Shown here: positions 51,420 to 57,047 of the stretch, piece after piece
How the letters are laid out: each line of letters opens with the position of its first letter
How positions within the stretch are numbered: the first letter of the stretch is position 1
Assembly: GCF_019097595.1 (NCBI RefSeq)
Contig: NC_080712.1
Span: forward strand, 19,058,146-19,122,145
Direction of reading: 5' to 3'
DNA length: 64,000 nucleotides
Origin: Hemibagrus wyckioides
Taxonomy: Eukaryota; Chordata; Actinopteri; Siluriformes; Bagridae
Notes under the pieces: generated by a model
Told to the model about the DNA's origin: nothing
The model's input: the letters and a program-made list of their open reading frames with translations, nothing else
Databases searched by the model: none
Program-made: the position numbers and the translations under genes

Positions 51420-54400
51420 CTGCCGTGAATGCAATTACGAAACAGAGGTAAAATTCTTATGAATGATAATGAGACTTGGTTAAAATGACTTAAATGACCT
51501 GAACATAATACCAGTATGATTTTTCTTTTTAAAAAATGACTGCTAATATTCGTCAGGGAATTTGAGCCAGACACATACATTTTTAGGTGGGGAAAATAAC
51601 TTCAGTAGATTTTTTCCAGACTATGTGAAAAGTGAGTAGGTTTTGTATGAAAAGAAAAGTGCACAGCAAAACCGGGGGGTTTCAGTGATGAAATCAATCA
51701 CAACTGTAAAGATTTGCTCATGAACAAGGTACTAGACCTCAGGATGATCTGGGGAGGAATCTCATTTCAATCAATTATTGGAGGTCTTTTGGGTTAACAG
51801 TGAAAAAAATGAAAGAAAGAACAAAAGCATGGCTGTGGGGATTTGCCCAATCAGCTACAAGAGCATTAGTAAGGTCACACAATGGTGCTGGGTGAGGAGG
51901 TCTGTAGTACAATTGACGTTCCAGTTTATCCTAAAGGTCAGGGCTCTATACAGACTACTTGAGTTCTTCCAATCCACTCTCAGAAAAACCATGCTTGGCA
52001 GTGGTGGATAAGTGGATAAGGCTCTGGGTTACTGAATACCACTAAAATGCCCTTGAGAAAGGCTCATAATCCTCTCTGCTCCAGGGGCTATGTATCATGC
52101 TTGACCCTAACTTACTAACAAGCTGTAATGTACAGTATATGTGATAAATGAAGACTTAACTTAATGAACCTTGCTTTGTACAAACTGTGTCATCATGCCT
52201 CCATAAACTGTCAACTAAATCATCATAATGCTGAAACAGGTTAATGGTAGATTACTTAGTTCCAGAACAGAAATCATCAACATTTGCCTCTAATCTTGTG
52301 CCAATAGTTTGGGGAAGGCCCACATATGGTAGTCATAGTCAGGAATTCACAGACTTTTGCCCTCAAGATCAATAAAAAGTACAAAATAAATATGTGTGGC
52401 CAGACTTTTAATTGAATAACATTACTGTAGTTATATACAGTTGTTTTGTGAAAGTCCCTAACATCTGGCAACTAACAGTTCTTTCTCTTTCCAGAAAGAT
52501 AATCTTTCAGGTATAGAACTAGTTATAGGTAGTTAACTAGATTAATTTAATACATTACAGGCTATTATCATTGCCAAATGTTAGTTAACAAGTCATTCAT
52601 TCATTCATTCATTCATTCATTCAATCATTTATCTTCAGTAATCACTTGACATGGTGGATCCAGAACCTATACCAGAAATACTAGGCACAAGGCACATATT
52701 CACACTACATATTGGTATGCTATTGTGAGATGGTAGGAAACCCACACAAACATGGTCAGAATAAGCACAAAATCTCAACACAGACTGTAAGCAGAGCCCC
52801 ACTGCACCCACCATGCTGCCCTAAACTGCTAATTGAAGAATAAAATATAGGCAAGCCTATTTCTGCAGGAGTGCCTTCAGCTTCATACAATATATGCTCT
52901 GTAATGGGATGGTAGAATTGGATTAGTCCTCTACATCTCACTGCTAACAAAAATGCATTGGTGTCTAGAGGCCTGCTCGCTTATAAGGTATGCTGCTGTG
53001 TTCAGAGGTGAAATATAAGAATATTTTGTGAACTTCCTTTTATATCTTGTGTAAGTGTATTTGAGCAATGATGAAGCAGTCAGTTACACAGGTTCCTGAA
53101 GACACAGGTCTGAATAAAAATGATTATAATAATAGTATAATATAAGGAAACAAATAAAAAGAGGCTAAAAATGGTTATCCATTGTATATGTCATGCATTA
53201 TTTGACTGTCCATGGTCACAGGTCTCCTAAAGTTACATTCAATGGAGCCAAGCAAATATATCGATATACATTTAAAATAACAAATATAACATGCATCTTC
53301 AGAAAACATACTCCTGACTGCACGCTTCAGACAACAGGCTCCTGACTACACACTTCAGACAATACTCTCCTGACTACATGCTCCTGACAACATGCCCCTG
53401 ATATCATGCTCCTTACAAAACGCTTCAGACATCATGCTCCTGAATACAAGCTTCACACAACACGCTCCTGGCTACACGCTTCAGACAACATGCTCCTGAC
53501 TACATGCTTCAGACAACATGCTCCTGACTATATGCTCCTGACTATACGCTCCAGACAACATGCTCCTATCACACCCCTGACTAAATGCTTCAGGCATCAT
53601 GCTCTTGACATCATGCTACTTACTAAACACTCCAGTAGTTTACTCCATCAAAATTACCAGAGTTTTACAGATGCAAACCTATTCACAATTACACCTGCAC
53701 CTACTATAAATAGACCACAAACATTCATTCAGCTGAAGTAATGATGAGTTTGTGTTTTCACTCCTGACATTACCAAGCCTTTTTCCCTCTTAACATTCCC
53801 TCTGAATGTTATTCTGGGTACATTTGGTCTGCCTAGTGTTCAGTGTATGCTCATTGCATGATCCTTGCCTATGTTTTGACTTTGACTTTGTCTCTGCCTA
53901 GATCTCTATTAAAAACTGTTAACTACGCTTGCATCCGACTCACCTTTTGCAACAGACTGTGTCAGGTGAAATGGGCTTATATTTGATTGCAGCATTAAAC
54001 AGCTCCACCTTGAACAGCCCACATTCTGATGCATAATTATTATTATCTTTATTCCCCAGTTCTGTATTTGAACATTCAACACGTAACCTTATTTAGTAGT
54101 CATAATGTAGCTAGATTAATAATTAAAGTTAATTACTTTTGTTAGATGAAGAGTTAATTAAAACACATCAGAATTAACAGCCTTTCTGAGGTAGACGTGT
54201 ATGCAAAAATAACAAATGGGGCTGCTTGTTAGTTTACGAACAAACAGGTTGCTTGTTAGTTTACGAACATGGTTACGTGCTATTTTAGTTTGGAGAAGCT
54301 CTTGTTAGTTAAAGAATAATCTTATGAAGAAGTGAACAAAGTGCCTAGAGACTCAAGACTTTTGGGAAATGCACCCCAGGTTTGTTAGGAAAATAAATCT

Positions 54401-55739
54401 TATCAATGAACAATGTGGAAGTACAATTTGCTCCGGAAAAGTGTCACTGTTTTTAAAAAAAAAAATCATGTGGGGTATTTTAAGTCATGCACACCAATTT
54501 TTTTATGATTATCCATGCAGCTAAAGCATAAAATTATATACACTCATTCTCATAATGGTTGAGACTTAGAAGTTATATTTCAACTTCAGAAAATGTTACA
54601 GATATAGTTCTTTTGCTCAGTATTTTAAATGTTATAAATGTGAGAATATGGCAAAAGACTAGCAATGTATGAACAATATTCTTATGCATGTAAGGTCATT
54701 CTTATCTTCCTCTGTAGAAATCACTGTAGTGTGCTCACTGGAGAAAAACTTTATGGAGCAGCCAAACTGATTAGGCAGAATTGCAGGTTGCTTGGCTTTA
54801 TGAAGGCATGCCCAGGCATTTATTCAGTTACTCTTGTGGAACATCAAAATGAATAGTGCGGTCAGCCTAAGGGCACATTACAAGCAATGCAGAGTTTAGC
54901 AGTGCTGAGGTTCTGCCTGGAGCCAGGATTCAGTTTCTAGATGGCGTCCCCATATTTGGTCTATGTTTGTAGAACAAAGTCACCTTCATGTTTTTGGATA
55001 AGAGTGTCAACATGCTGTCATGTAAGTGAGGAATATTTCAATACTAATGATTGCTCTAAAGCTGATGAATACCCTGAAAACAAGATGCACATGCAAAATA
55101 TCAGGTAGTAAACAACTACAAGGCACATTAAAATAAGTGCAGTGACACTTTCCCTGCATGCCTAGCAATGCATCATCCTTGATAACATGGCATATCTTTT
55201 ACACACAAAAAAAGACCACCAATTTAACATGAAATGTTACCTAAAAATAAAAAAAATAACAATTAAATGAAAATTTATTAAGTTTACAAAAGCTTGGATC
55301 CCTGTTAGCCTAAAAGCACATGATTAATTTTTTACATGATGTCTATCATAACATAAACATAACTTTAAAAGCTCTTACATTGGCCTGGACTATGATTAAG
55401 TAGCGCGTCCTTTCTTCATAGTTCAGTCTCTCAGCAAGGACAATGTTACCAGACAGCGTGCTAGCCACCTGAACAGTCCTGTTTGATATCTGAGAGAGAA
55501 AAACATCAAGAATTAAAAAGAGAAAGCGAGCGAGGAAAAGATATTGTGCCATAGCAGTTAAAAAGTTGCAAAGGACAAGACAGAAAAACAGATGTTTTAG
55601 TATTTGAACTGCACTCTACCGGGTCATTCGGGTTGTACTGGATGCCGTATTCGATTTGGCCATTCGGACCATCGTCAATATCAGTGGCTCCGTTGTTTCC
55701 TGAAAAACCAGTGAAGATGGTGGTGCCAACGGGTGTGAG
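2588..55739 (-). CDS. pcdh15: protocadherin-15, internal part (16 exons, EC2 to start of EC9)
   Basis: Gene-level entry; exons are listed separately as A (5') to P (3'). Protocadherin-15 is a single-pass cadherin of inner-ear hair cells and photoreceptors. Its ectodomain pairs with cadherin-23 in tip links and gates the mechanotransduction channel (known biology of the family). Translated minus-strand exons match mammalian PCDH15 in order, as recalled, with diagnostic stretches such as [27 protein letters not shown] and YKGMVAP. The joined exons give 798 codons with no stop, and phases agree at all 15 junctions (0,0,0,1,0,0,0,0,2,0,2,0,0,0,0). Only two cysteines occur, both in exon C, where they probably form the conserved loop at the EC2/EC3 border. 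About ten N-glycosylation sequons are visible. EC1 with the signal peptide lies beyond 64000, and EC9 to the C-terminus lies before position 1. Paralog a or b is unresolved. The locus looks intact and expressed. Confidence 0.96.
2714..2753. repeat. pcdh15: (GA)n, forms exon P polypyrimidine tract
   Basis: On the transcribed sense (minus) strand this is (CT)n with GATA-type interruptions. It ends ~10 nt from the exon P acceptor. Confidence 0.9.
4538..4655 (-). other. exon-like open segment of unknown identity
   Basis: 118 nt on the minus strand is bounded by a good acceptor (tttccttcag) and a strong donor (GAG|gtgaga). It is open in the frame beginning after one base and gives 39 codons, starting [17 protein letters not shown] and ending IRFTAGE. 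Exons O and P join in phase 0 without it, and in the phase 0 frame that exon O imposes this segment has a stop. It is therefore not a simple cassette exon of pcdh15. I do not recognise the peptide. It could be chance, or a fragment of another gene or element. Confidence 0.3.
5199..5272. repeat. (CT)n(CA)n compound microsatellite
   Basis: A tract of CT units runs directly into CA units, within intron O/P. Confidence 0.95.
5977..6201 (-). CDS. pcdh15: pcdh15 exon O (EC8)
   Basis: 75 codons, phase 0/0. It begins [15 protein letters not shown] and ends [12 protein letters not shown]. It holds the core of EC8 with two sequons (NIT, NYT). The DRE position reads DFE, comparable to DYE in mammals. 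Acceptor ccatcag is preceded by a (CT)n tract; donor gtaaga. Confidence 0.95.
6213..6256. repeat. pcdh15: (GA)n, forms exon O polypyrimidine tract
   Basis: (CT)n on the sense strand, ending ~12 nt upstream of the exon O acceptor. Confidence 0.9.
6257..9614. other. pcdh15: intron N/O
   Basis: Holds a (TAG)n tract at 6762-6785, an interspersed-repeat fragment at 7770-7862, a (CA)n-like stretch at 8420-8460 and another CA/CT stretch at 8840-8890. The 8460-9480 part looks unique. No further genes seen. Confidence 0.6.
7770..7862 (+). repeat. interspersed fish repeat, head fragment
   Basis: tatccatttcctgtacctct followed by the acacagggtc and ggagcctattccaggggact blocks, as in the copies at 2.5 and 20.0 kb. 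Confidence 0.7.
9615..9920 (-). CDS. pcdh15: pcdh15 exon N (EC7, EC8 start)
   Basis: 102 codons, phase 0/0, the longest exon in the window. It starts [14 protein letters not shown], includes [19 protein letters not shown], the linker [11 protein letters not shown] and the first EC8 strand ending ILRLN. Acceptor tgttag is preceded by a (CT)n tract; donor gtaagc. Confidence 0.97.
9932..9963. repeat. pcdh15: (GA)n, forms exon N polypyrimidine tract
   Basis: (CT)n on the sense strand, ending ~11 nt upstream of the exon N acceptor. Confidence 0.9.
10365..11865 (+). mobile_element. Tc1/mariner element, ~1.5 kb
   Basis: The terminal inverted repeats share aaaaagttaaggatatt; the left end is near actactcaaaaagttaagg and the right end near cttaactttttgtgagg. 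A TA dinucleotide flanks each side, as expected for Tc1/mariner target duplication. The element carries one transposase frame (next entry). It is unrelated in end sequence to the three-copy family elsewhere in the window. It is inserted in intron M/N. Confidence 0.85.
10660..11664 (+). pseudogene. Tc1-like transposase, frame-disrupted, DD34E triad readable
   Basis: The start [19 protein letters not shown] leads into two helix-turn-helix segments (residues ~10-130). First catalytic Asp is in FSDESRF (~165), second in MDDNAPAHR, and Glu in NPIEN. Second Asp and Glu are separated by 34 residues, so the DD34E triad is present. A stop at 11266-11268 interrupts the first block. Between about 11205 and 11330 the coding sense ([20 protein letters not shown]) moves to another frame, then returns to the original one, so two compensating indels broke the gene. 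The C-terminal 101 codons are intact to the stop at 11664. Normal length for the group is ~340 residues. Confidence 0.88.
12800..13060 (+). repeat. fragment of a recurrent fish transposon-like repeat
   Basis: ggggatcagcagtttctgca, then caaccatgccacagtcaccg and gatgtgaacattaactgaag. The same order of blocks occurs at 59690-59945, and an inverted piece at 49840-49955. Confidence 0.65.
13080..13790 (+). pseudogene. decayed Tc1-like transposase
   Basis: In shifting plus-strand frames one reads tggtcagacaaaac (SD-K, first Asp block), [29 protein letters not shown] (second Asp block) and a region like the SPDLNP motif (13620-13650) with the Glu lost. It contains many stops and indels and no recognisable ends. 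Confidence 0.75.
13985..14052 (+). repeat. retroposon 3' tail
   Basis: Contains gctgctttaagacaatgtcc and gcgctatacaaataaaattt, the widespread fish tail that ends in TTGAA-type repeats. The rest of the element is not recognised. Confidence 0.6.
16190..16312 (+). mobile_element. retroposon fragment
   Basis: gattcgattctattcctggg is followed by ggaaccaacccagccact, gtcacttctcagtgccgaa and aagcctggataaaat, a block common in fish retroposons. Family uncertain. Confidence 0.5.
17592..17720 (-). CDS. pcdh15: pcdh15 exon M (EC6 end, EC7 start)
   Basis: 43 codons, phase 0/0. It begins [20 protein letters not shown], giving the canonical EC6-EC7 linker, then [10 protein letters not shown]. Acceptor catgcag; donor gtgagt. 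NLT is a sequon. Confidence 0.95.
18825..18864. repeat. (GA)n microsatellite
   Basis: Twenty GA units, uninterrupted. Confidence 0.95.
19580..19791. repeat. (GT)n and (GA)n microsatellites
   Basis: (GT)n at 19580-19626 and (GA)n at 19734-19791, separated by about 107 bp of ordinary sequence. A plus-strand open frame through both is low-complexity and not a gene. Confidence 0.95.
20005..20140 (+). repeat. interspersed fish repeat, head fragment
   Basis: (catc)n followed by tttttctgcaccacttccta, gagtctattccagagggact and gacaccctggt. Same family as 2.5, 7.8 and 49.3 kb. Confidence 0.7.
21193..22440 (+). mobile_element. Tc1 element, family 1 copy 1, near complete
   Basis: 1248 bp with inverted ends CACTATATTGCCAAAAGTAT at left and its complement at right. 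TA duplications flank it at 21191-21192 and 22441-22442. The transposase reads on the plus strand, opposite to pcdh15. It sits ~95 bp from exon L. Copies 2 (43572-44811) and 3 (57815-58970) are the same family in the opposite orientation. Confidence 0.95.
21327..22358 (+). pseudogene. Tc1 transposase, two nonsense mutations
   Basis: The frame starts [15 protein letters not shown] (HTH region) and continues in one frame to GGPTSH. It is interrupted only by TGA at 21555-21557 and TAG at 21855-21857. The catalytic triad is present: [16 protein letters not shown] and [11 protein letters not shown], with 34 residues between second Asp and Glu. The family's normal stop after GGPTSY is also lost, as the copy 2 frame shows. 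About 344 codons, normal for Tc1. It is inactive as it stands, though only point changes separate it from an open frame. Confidence 0.92.
22535..22628 (-). CDS. pcdh15: pcdh15 exon L (EC6)
   Basis: One base completes a Thr codon, then 31 codons including [19 protein letters not shown]. This supplies the DRE motif and the last strand of EC6. Acceptor gttcag, donor gtaaat. A Tc1 element ends only about 95 bp downstream of its donor. Confidence 0.95.
22629..23336. other. pcdh15: intron K/L, exon L side
   Basis: Nothing recognisable beyond ordinary AT-rich intron. Confidence 0.5.
23337..23830 (+). pseudogene. PIF/Harbinger (HARBI1-like) transposase fragment
   Basis: On the plus strand the first block reads [17 protein letters not shown] and then [29 protein letters not shown]. 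After a frame change the next block reads [20 protein letters not shown] followed by PTMSCSM. This order (WLI.QFRF..., LC..LEPAL.RPT, ALGFLATGTFQREIGDRSGISQ.T.S) is that of HARBI1-type transposase N-termini with the HTH. The DDE domain is absent. A third piece may continue to ~23830. Assignment is by motif memory, not search. Confidence 0.72.
24438..26013 (-). mobile_element. IR/DR-type Tc1 element nested in DIRS remnant
   Basis: 1576 bp. About 240-bp inverted repeats face each other, each carrying two direct copies of a gtgagtacacccct motif (24450 and 24637 on the left). The outer end is CAGTATCTCACAAAGTGAG; at the right it reads GTGAGATACTG. TA is intact at the left flank and mutated to AA at the right. 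The transposase reads on the minus strand. Insertion into the DIRS element shows it is the younger of the two. Confidence 0.92.
24682..25638 (-). pseudogene. Tc1 transposase, frameshifted, triad residues replaced
   Basis: It starts [20 protein letters not shown], with the HTH, and shifts frame at least twice (about 25280-25370 and 25100-25190). The C-terminal block includes [19 protein letters not shown] and [11 protein letters not shown]. The first Asp position reads WFHETKI (His for Asp) and the Glu position reads NPIGHLWG (Gly for Glu). Only the second Asp is intact. Catalytically dead. Confidence 0.92.
26100..27470 (+). pseudogene. DIRS gag and RT remnants
   Basis: Plus-strand frames with several stops carry gag-like text, then [16 protein letters not shown] and RT motif [14 protein letters not shown] ending in unrelated text. 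The catalytic part of the RT is missing. Confidence 0.7.
28750..29080 (+). pseudogene. possible decayed Tc1-like transposase, C-terminal part
   Basis: Plus-strand text [10 protein letters not shown] resembles the SPDLNPIE motif, with later text matching the tail region around the lost Glu. Very degenerate, assignment tentative. Confidence 0.4.
29235..29317. repeat. (AAAG)n microsatellite
   Basis: About 21 AAAG tetramers, which make a low-complexity plus-strand reading frame. Confidence 0.95.
30000..30212. repeat. (GT)n(GA)n and T(n)(GT)n microsatellites
   Basis: GT then GA units at 30000-30070, and a poly-T followed by GT units at 30169-30212. Confidence 0.95.
32816..32895 (-). CDS. pcdh15: pcdh15 exon K (EC6)
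   Basis: 26 codons plus two bases. It reads [20 protein letters not shown] and on to FNLSQT, matching the mammalian ATDREGDSITY region. Acceptor tctgtag; donor gtaagt is perfect. It is too short to stand out as an open frame and was found by phase and homology. Confidence 0.92.
32896..33311. other. pcdh15: intron J/K
   Basis: 416 bp between exons J and K. Nothing recognisable. Confidence 0.7.
33312..33444 (-). CDS. pcdh15: pcdh15 exon J (EC5 end, EC6 start)
   Basis: One base completes an Arg codon, then 44 codons. It contains [17 protein letters not shown], a linker diagnostic for PCDH15 (LPPNNQSP in place of DxNDNxP), and [17 protein letters not shown]. Mammals have SICT where this exon has SITT, so a cysteine is absent here. 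Acceptor tttgtag, donor gtcaga. Confidence 0.97.
33592..33785 (-). CDS. pcdh15: pcdh15 exon I (EC5)
   Basis: 64 codons plus two bases (phase 2 end). It carries [31 protein letters not shown] and [10 protein letters not shown]. Acceptor taattag; donor gtcaga is off-consensus at +3. A conserved long EC5 match and the phase fit to exon J support the boundaries. Confidence 0.96.
33786..36640. other. pcdh15: intron H/I
   Basis: No element or gene recognised. Free of the Tc1 families that fill neighbouring introns. Confidence 0.6.
36641..36790 (-). CDS. pcdh15: pcdh15 exon H (EC4 end, EC5 start)
   Basis: 50 codons, phase 0/0. It begins [13 protein letters not shown], includes the EC4-EC5 linker [11 protein letters not shown] and the first strand of EC5, and ends GETVIQ. 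Acceptor cctacag, donor gtgagc. Strong match to mammalian PCDH15. Confidence 0.96.
37700..37932 (-). mobile_element. tRNA-derived SINE, inverted
   Basis: On the minus strand the head begins ggggcattacctcagtgggt, with a tRNA-like B-box (aggtcaggattcaag). It then has caccaagctgccactacct, ccttcaccctccctgcttca, and tttcactgtgctataatgta. Same family as 1325-1535. Confidence 0.75.
39590..39617. repeat. pcdh15: (GT)n next to exon G donor
   Basis: (CA)n on the sense strand, starting ~22 nt after the exon G splice donor. Confidence 0.9.
39640..39774 (-). CDS. pcdh15: pcdh15 exon G (EC4)
   Basis: 45 codons, phase 0/0. It contains [17 protein letters not shown], with the DRE calcium ligand motif of EC4. 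The acceptor is a non-typical aag (atttaaag) and the donor is gtatga. A (CA)n tract on the coding strand starts about 20 bases downstream of the donor. Confidence 0.95.
40678..40865 (+). mobile_element. SINE-like retroposon
   Basis: The B-box-like gtgagtacaaatcccagtat is followed by tacttgagctagactctcaa, tgttgtgtcctatttcagtt and gtaagatgctttagaaaaca, matching tRNA-type fish SINEs with an 'aagc..ctaaatg' 3' end. Confidence 0.55.
41442..41810 (+). CDS. hypothetical 122-codon open frame
   Basis: Plus strand, opposite to pcdh15, within intron F/G. The product starts [20 protein letters not shown], possibly a hydrophobic leader, then a Cys-containing part ([17 protein letters not shown] and [16 protein letters not shown]). 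No promoter, splice site or polyadenylation signal is evident and I do not recognise a family. It may be a fragment of a mobile element or retrocopy, or chance. Confidence 0.2.
   Translation: MKITKKTMWAFWWLYYFHTTAVSEELQQIDKGQAIRGRHTELTCAEAQKRGYGGIWQCWSSIFPPPTTIIECPCFPIGNPECHLLHVSGNETVIKLCTAFHKDYQTFINPQALKTFFPSAYN
42297..42600 (+). repeat. interspersed fish repeat, long copy
   Basis: gaacactgggtgtgaggcag and aatacaccctgaaagagaaa, later cattcccacactcattcatg and a tail with aactgctacaccaccgtgct. This is a fuller copy of the family at 2.5, 7.8, 20.0 and 49.3 kb. Confidence 0.75.
43028..43234 (-). CDS. pcdh15: pcdh15 exon F (EC3 end, EC4 start)
   Basis: 69 codons, phase 0/0. It begins [20 protein letters not shown], has the EC3-EC4 linker [10 protein letters not shown], and ends with the EC4 Ca2+ motif ALDNDIEE. 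Acceptor ctgtgcag, donor gtaata. ANLT is a sequon. Confidence 0.96.
43572..44811 (-). mobile_element. Tc1 element, family 1 copy 2
   Basis: 1240 bp, both inverted ends preserved (CACTATATTGCCAAAAGTAT at left, complement at right). TA lies at both flanks (43570-43571 and 44812-44813). Same family as 21193-22440 but in the opposite orientation, thus co-oriented with pcdh15. Confidence 0.95.
43654..44677 (-). pseudogene. Tc1 transposase, nonsense plus 8-bp deletion
   Basis: The frame starts [19 protein letters not shown]-to-TGA change ends it after AKRRMQ (near 44273). Then, relative to copy 3, 8 bp (tgccagat) are missing near 44200 between two agat repeats, shifting frame inside the SIWQSDGR region. 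The C-terminal frame from [14 protein letters not shown] to the stop at 43654 is open and has HDCAPVHK and [11 protein letters not shown]. Confidence 0.93.
46366..46904 (-). mobile_element. internally deleted Tc1-like element (MITE-like)
   Basis: 539 bp with inverted ends CAGCTCTGGAATAAAATAAG (left) and ttatttttttccagagctg (right), both flanked by TA. Internal text on the minus strand retains [17 protein letters not shown] and [18 protein letters not shown], the transposase C-terminus. The N-terminus and first two catalytic acids are deleted. Confidence 0.88.
47079..47191 (-). CDS. pcdh15: pcdh15 exon E (EC3)
   Basis: Two bases complete the Gly codon, followed by 37 codons ending in LVIK. 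Core [11 protein letters not shown] aligns with mammalian RTAELSLLEPV, but flanking residues are more divergent than in other exons. It is readable in only one of the three minus frames. Acceptor accttcag; the donor gtcata is weak. LNRT is a sequon. Confidence 0.88.
47309..47417 (-). CDS. pcdh15: pcdh15 exon D (EC3)
   Basis: 36 codons plus one base (phase 1 end). It carries [19 protein letters not shown], nearly identical to mammalian EC3. Acceptor ctttttag, donor gtaggt. The split glycine codon is completed by exon E, 117 bp downstream. Confidence 0.95.
49315..49530 (+). repeat. interspersed fish repeat
   Basis: atccatccatccaatttctg with acacagggtcatgggga and later ggagaactgcaaactccaca and gtgggaatcaaacccccagc. 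Same family as 42.3 kb. Confidence 0.75.
49840..49955 (-). repeat. end fragment of recurrent transposon-like repeat
   Basis: Contains tctactttattaggaacatc and tgaatcagccaatcatgtgg, the inverted form of the end that closes copies at 12.8-13.06 and 59.7-59.95 kb. Confidence 0.6.
50993..51163 (-). CDS. pcdh15: pcdh15 exon C (EC2 end, EC3 start)
   Basis: 57 codons, phase 0/0. It completes EC2 with [12 protein letters not shown] and then [12 protein letters not shown]. The two cysteines are the only ones in the 798 visible residues, so they probably form a disulfide loop at the start of EC3; NNT is a sequon. Acceptor ttttgcag follows a short (GT)n tract on the coding strand; donor gtgaga. Confidence 0.96.
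51389..51416. repeat. (GT)n microsatellite
   Basis: About 14 uninterrupted GT units. Confidence 0.95.
51780..52260 (-). pseudogene. old Tc1 family-1-like remnant split by a SINE
   Basis: Left part: gtaaggtcacacaatggtgc, ttccagtttatcctaaaggt and ttgagttcttccaatccact mirror the antisense of Tc1 family 1 around its Glu motif. After the SINE, ttgctttgtacaaactgtgt and catcataatgctgaaacagg continue the same order (compare 44.0 kb). Diverged far more than copies 1-3. Confidence 0.65.
51998..52165 (+). mobile_element. SINE inserted in Tc1 remnant
   Basis: cagtggtggataagtggata, gctctgggttactgaatacc, cctctctgctccaggggcta, then ctgtaatgtacagtatatgt. Same family as 1325-1535, lying inside the Tc1 remnant. 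Confidence 0.65.
52585..52830 (+). repeat. interspersed fish repeat with (ATTC)n head
   Basis: (tcat)n is followed by ttatcttcagtaatcacttg, catggtggatccagaaccta and a tail reading actgcacccaccatgctgcc. Confidence 0.7.
53308..53640. repeat. 15-bp minisatellite
   Basis: About 20 imperfect units alternate between atgctcctgactaca and acgcttcagacaaca types. Because the unit is a multiple of three, one plus-strand frame (53406-53741) stays open and gives a periodic peptide; I do not read it as a gene. Confidence 0.85.
55379..55489 (-). CDS. pcdh15: pcdh15 exon B (EC2, middle)
   Basis: 37 codons, phase 0/0. It contains [17 protein letters not shown], the DRE-equivalent strand of EC2 (NYEE in place of DRE, as in mammals), and a sequon NRT near the start. 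Acceptor tctctcag, donor gtaaga. It is separated from exon A by only 130 bp. Confidence 0.95.
55620..55739 (-). CDS. pcdh15: pcdh15 exon A (EC2, first part)
   Basis: 40 codons, phase 0 at both ends. It begins LTPVGTTIF and carries the Ca2+-binding DIDDGPNG motif of EC2. Acceptor ctcttcag, donor gtagag. The protein is close to mammalian PCDH15. The exon before it (EC1 and linker) is not in the window, so the preceding intron exceeds 8.2 kb. Confidence 0.95.
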
Positions 55740-56494
55740 CTGAAGAGGCAGAATGTTCAGACAGAGAATGTGATCAAAATGATTATGATCAGTGTCACTA
55801 ATACATTTATTTATCACCATCAGCTTCCAACAGAAATGTGCTTTTATTTTAGAATAGTAATACCACCCAAAATATTGAAGAAAAACGTAATTGTATATAT
55901 AAAGTATCTGTACTGTTTTGTAATAATACTCATTTGATCAGTGGTTTTAGTTACATACATATTTCTTGTTGCTCCCCCTGTATTTCATCTTGTGCTTCAA
56001 AAAATCATCCTTTAATTCTCACCCTAAACAATGAATTAATCACAGAAACTGATTTGAAAATTGAAATGATTGGAAAGAAATTGTGCATTTTGAGTAGTAT
56101 ATTTTAGATTATATATAGGGGGCAGCATTCCACTTATAACAATTACAATATGTAATCCATTAATATAGTAACATTAATTAGTAATTAATCAGTGAAAATG
56201 AACATCGTATCTGTTAATAGTCACATTTAATGTTACAGAGCGTTCACGAGATTCAAGTCTTTGGTATAGAGGATTTTCAGGGCTCTCTGAAACATGACAA
56301 GCAGCATTTTTAGTCGTATTAACTAAAAAAAGAGAGGCTTGTGAGGGAACAACTATATATAGCTCTACTTTTACAAAGTTATGACATTCCTTTATCAAAT
56401 TAATGTCTATTGAAACTTCACCATATCAAAGCTTTCCTTTGTTATATAAGAACATAACCTGTTCTTAGTCAGTTTATTATTGTGTCATTATATA

Positions 56495-57047
56495 CACTAC
56501 CAGTCAAAAGTTTGGACACACCTTTAAATTCAATGTTTTTTGTTTAGGGATTTATTTTCTACATTCTAAAACAATACTGGAGATTTCAAAACTATGAAAT
56601 AACACATATGGACTTAAGTAATCCATATGTAATGACAAAAAACAACAGTCAGTTGTTATTTTAAGACACAAAGGTCAGGTGTTCTGGAATAGTTCTTGCA
56701 AGAACAGTATTGTCAAGTGCATTTGCAAAACCCATCAAGCACCATGATGAAACTGGCTCACATGAAGACCATCCCAGTAAAGCAAGACCAAAACTTACCT
56801 CTGCTGCAGAGGAGAAGTTCATTTAGAGTTACCAGCCTCAGAAATCACCCATTAACAGCACCTCAGATTAGAGCTGTTATGAAGGCTTTACAGAGCATCA
56901 GTAGCAGACATATCTCAATATCAACTGATCAAACAAGATTATTGTGTATTTCGGCCGCCTTCAGCATTGTTTTACAACGTAGAAAGAAATAAACATCAGG
57001 AAAGACCATGGAATTAGAAGGTGTGTACAAACTTTTGACTGGTAGTG
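56495..57047. mobile_element. internally deleted Tc1-like element (MITE-like)
   Basis: 553 bp with inverted ends CACTACCAGTCAAAAGTTTG and its complement, both flanked by TA. The inside keeps short transposase-derived text on the plus strand (for example the KTHQAP-type region and a SLRNHPLTAPQIRA block) but no catalytic domain. Confidence 0.85.

Larger units (their letters stand above)
51164..55378. other. pcdh15: intron B/C
   Basis: Contains (CA)n at the exon C acceptor side (51179-51192), (GT)n (51389-51416), a Tc1 remnant with inserted SINE (51780-52260), an interspersed repeat (52585-52830), a minisatellite (53308-53640) and a short duplication at 54210-54275. The 54280-55378 stretch is unassigned. 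Confidence 0.6.

Noticed and set aside
53308..53640. CRISPR-like alternating repeats
   Set aside because: Units are contiguous 15-mers without unique spacers, in a vertebrate intron; a minisatellite.
53406..53741. 111-codon periodic peptide
   Set aside because: Product of the 15-bp minisatellite, whose unit length keeps the frame open by chance.
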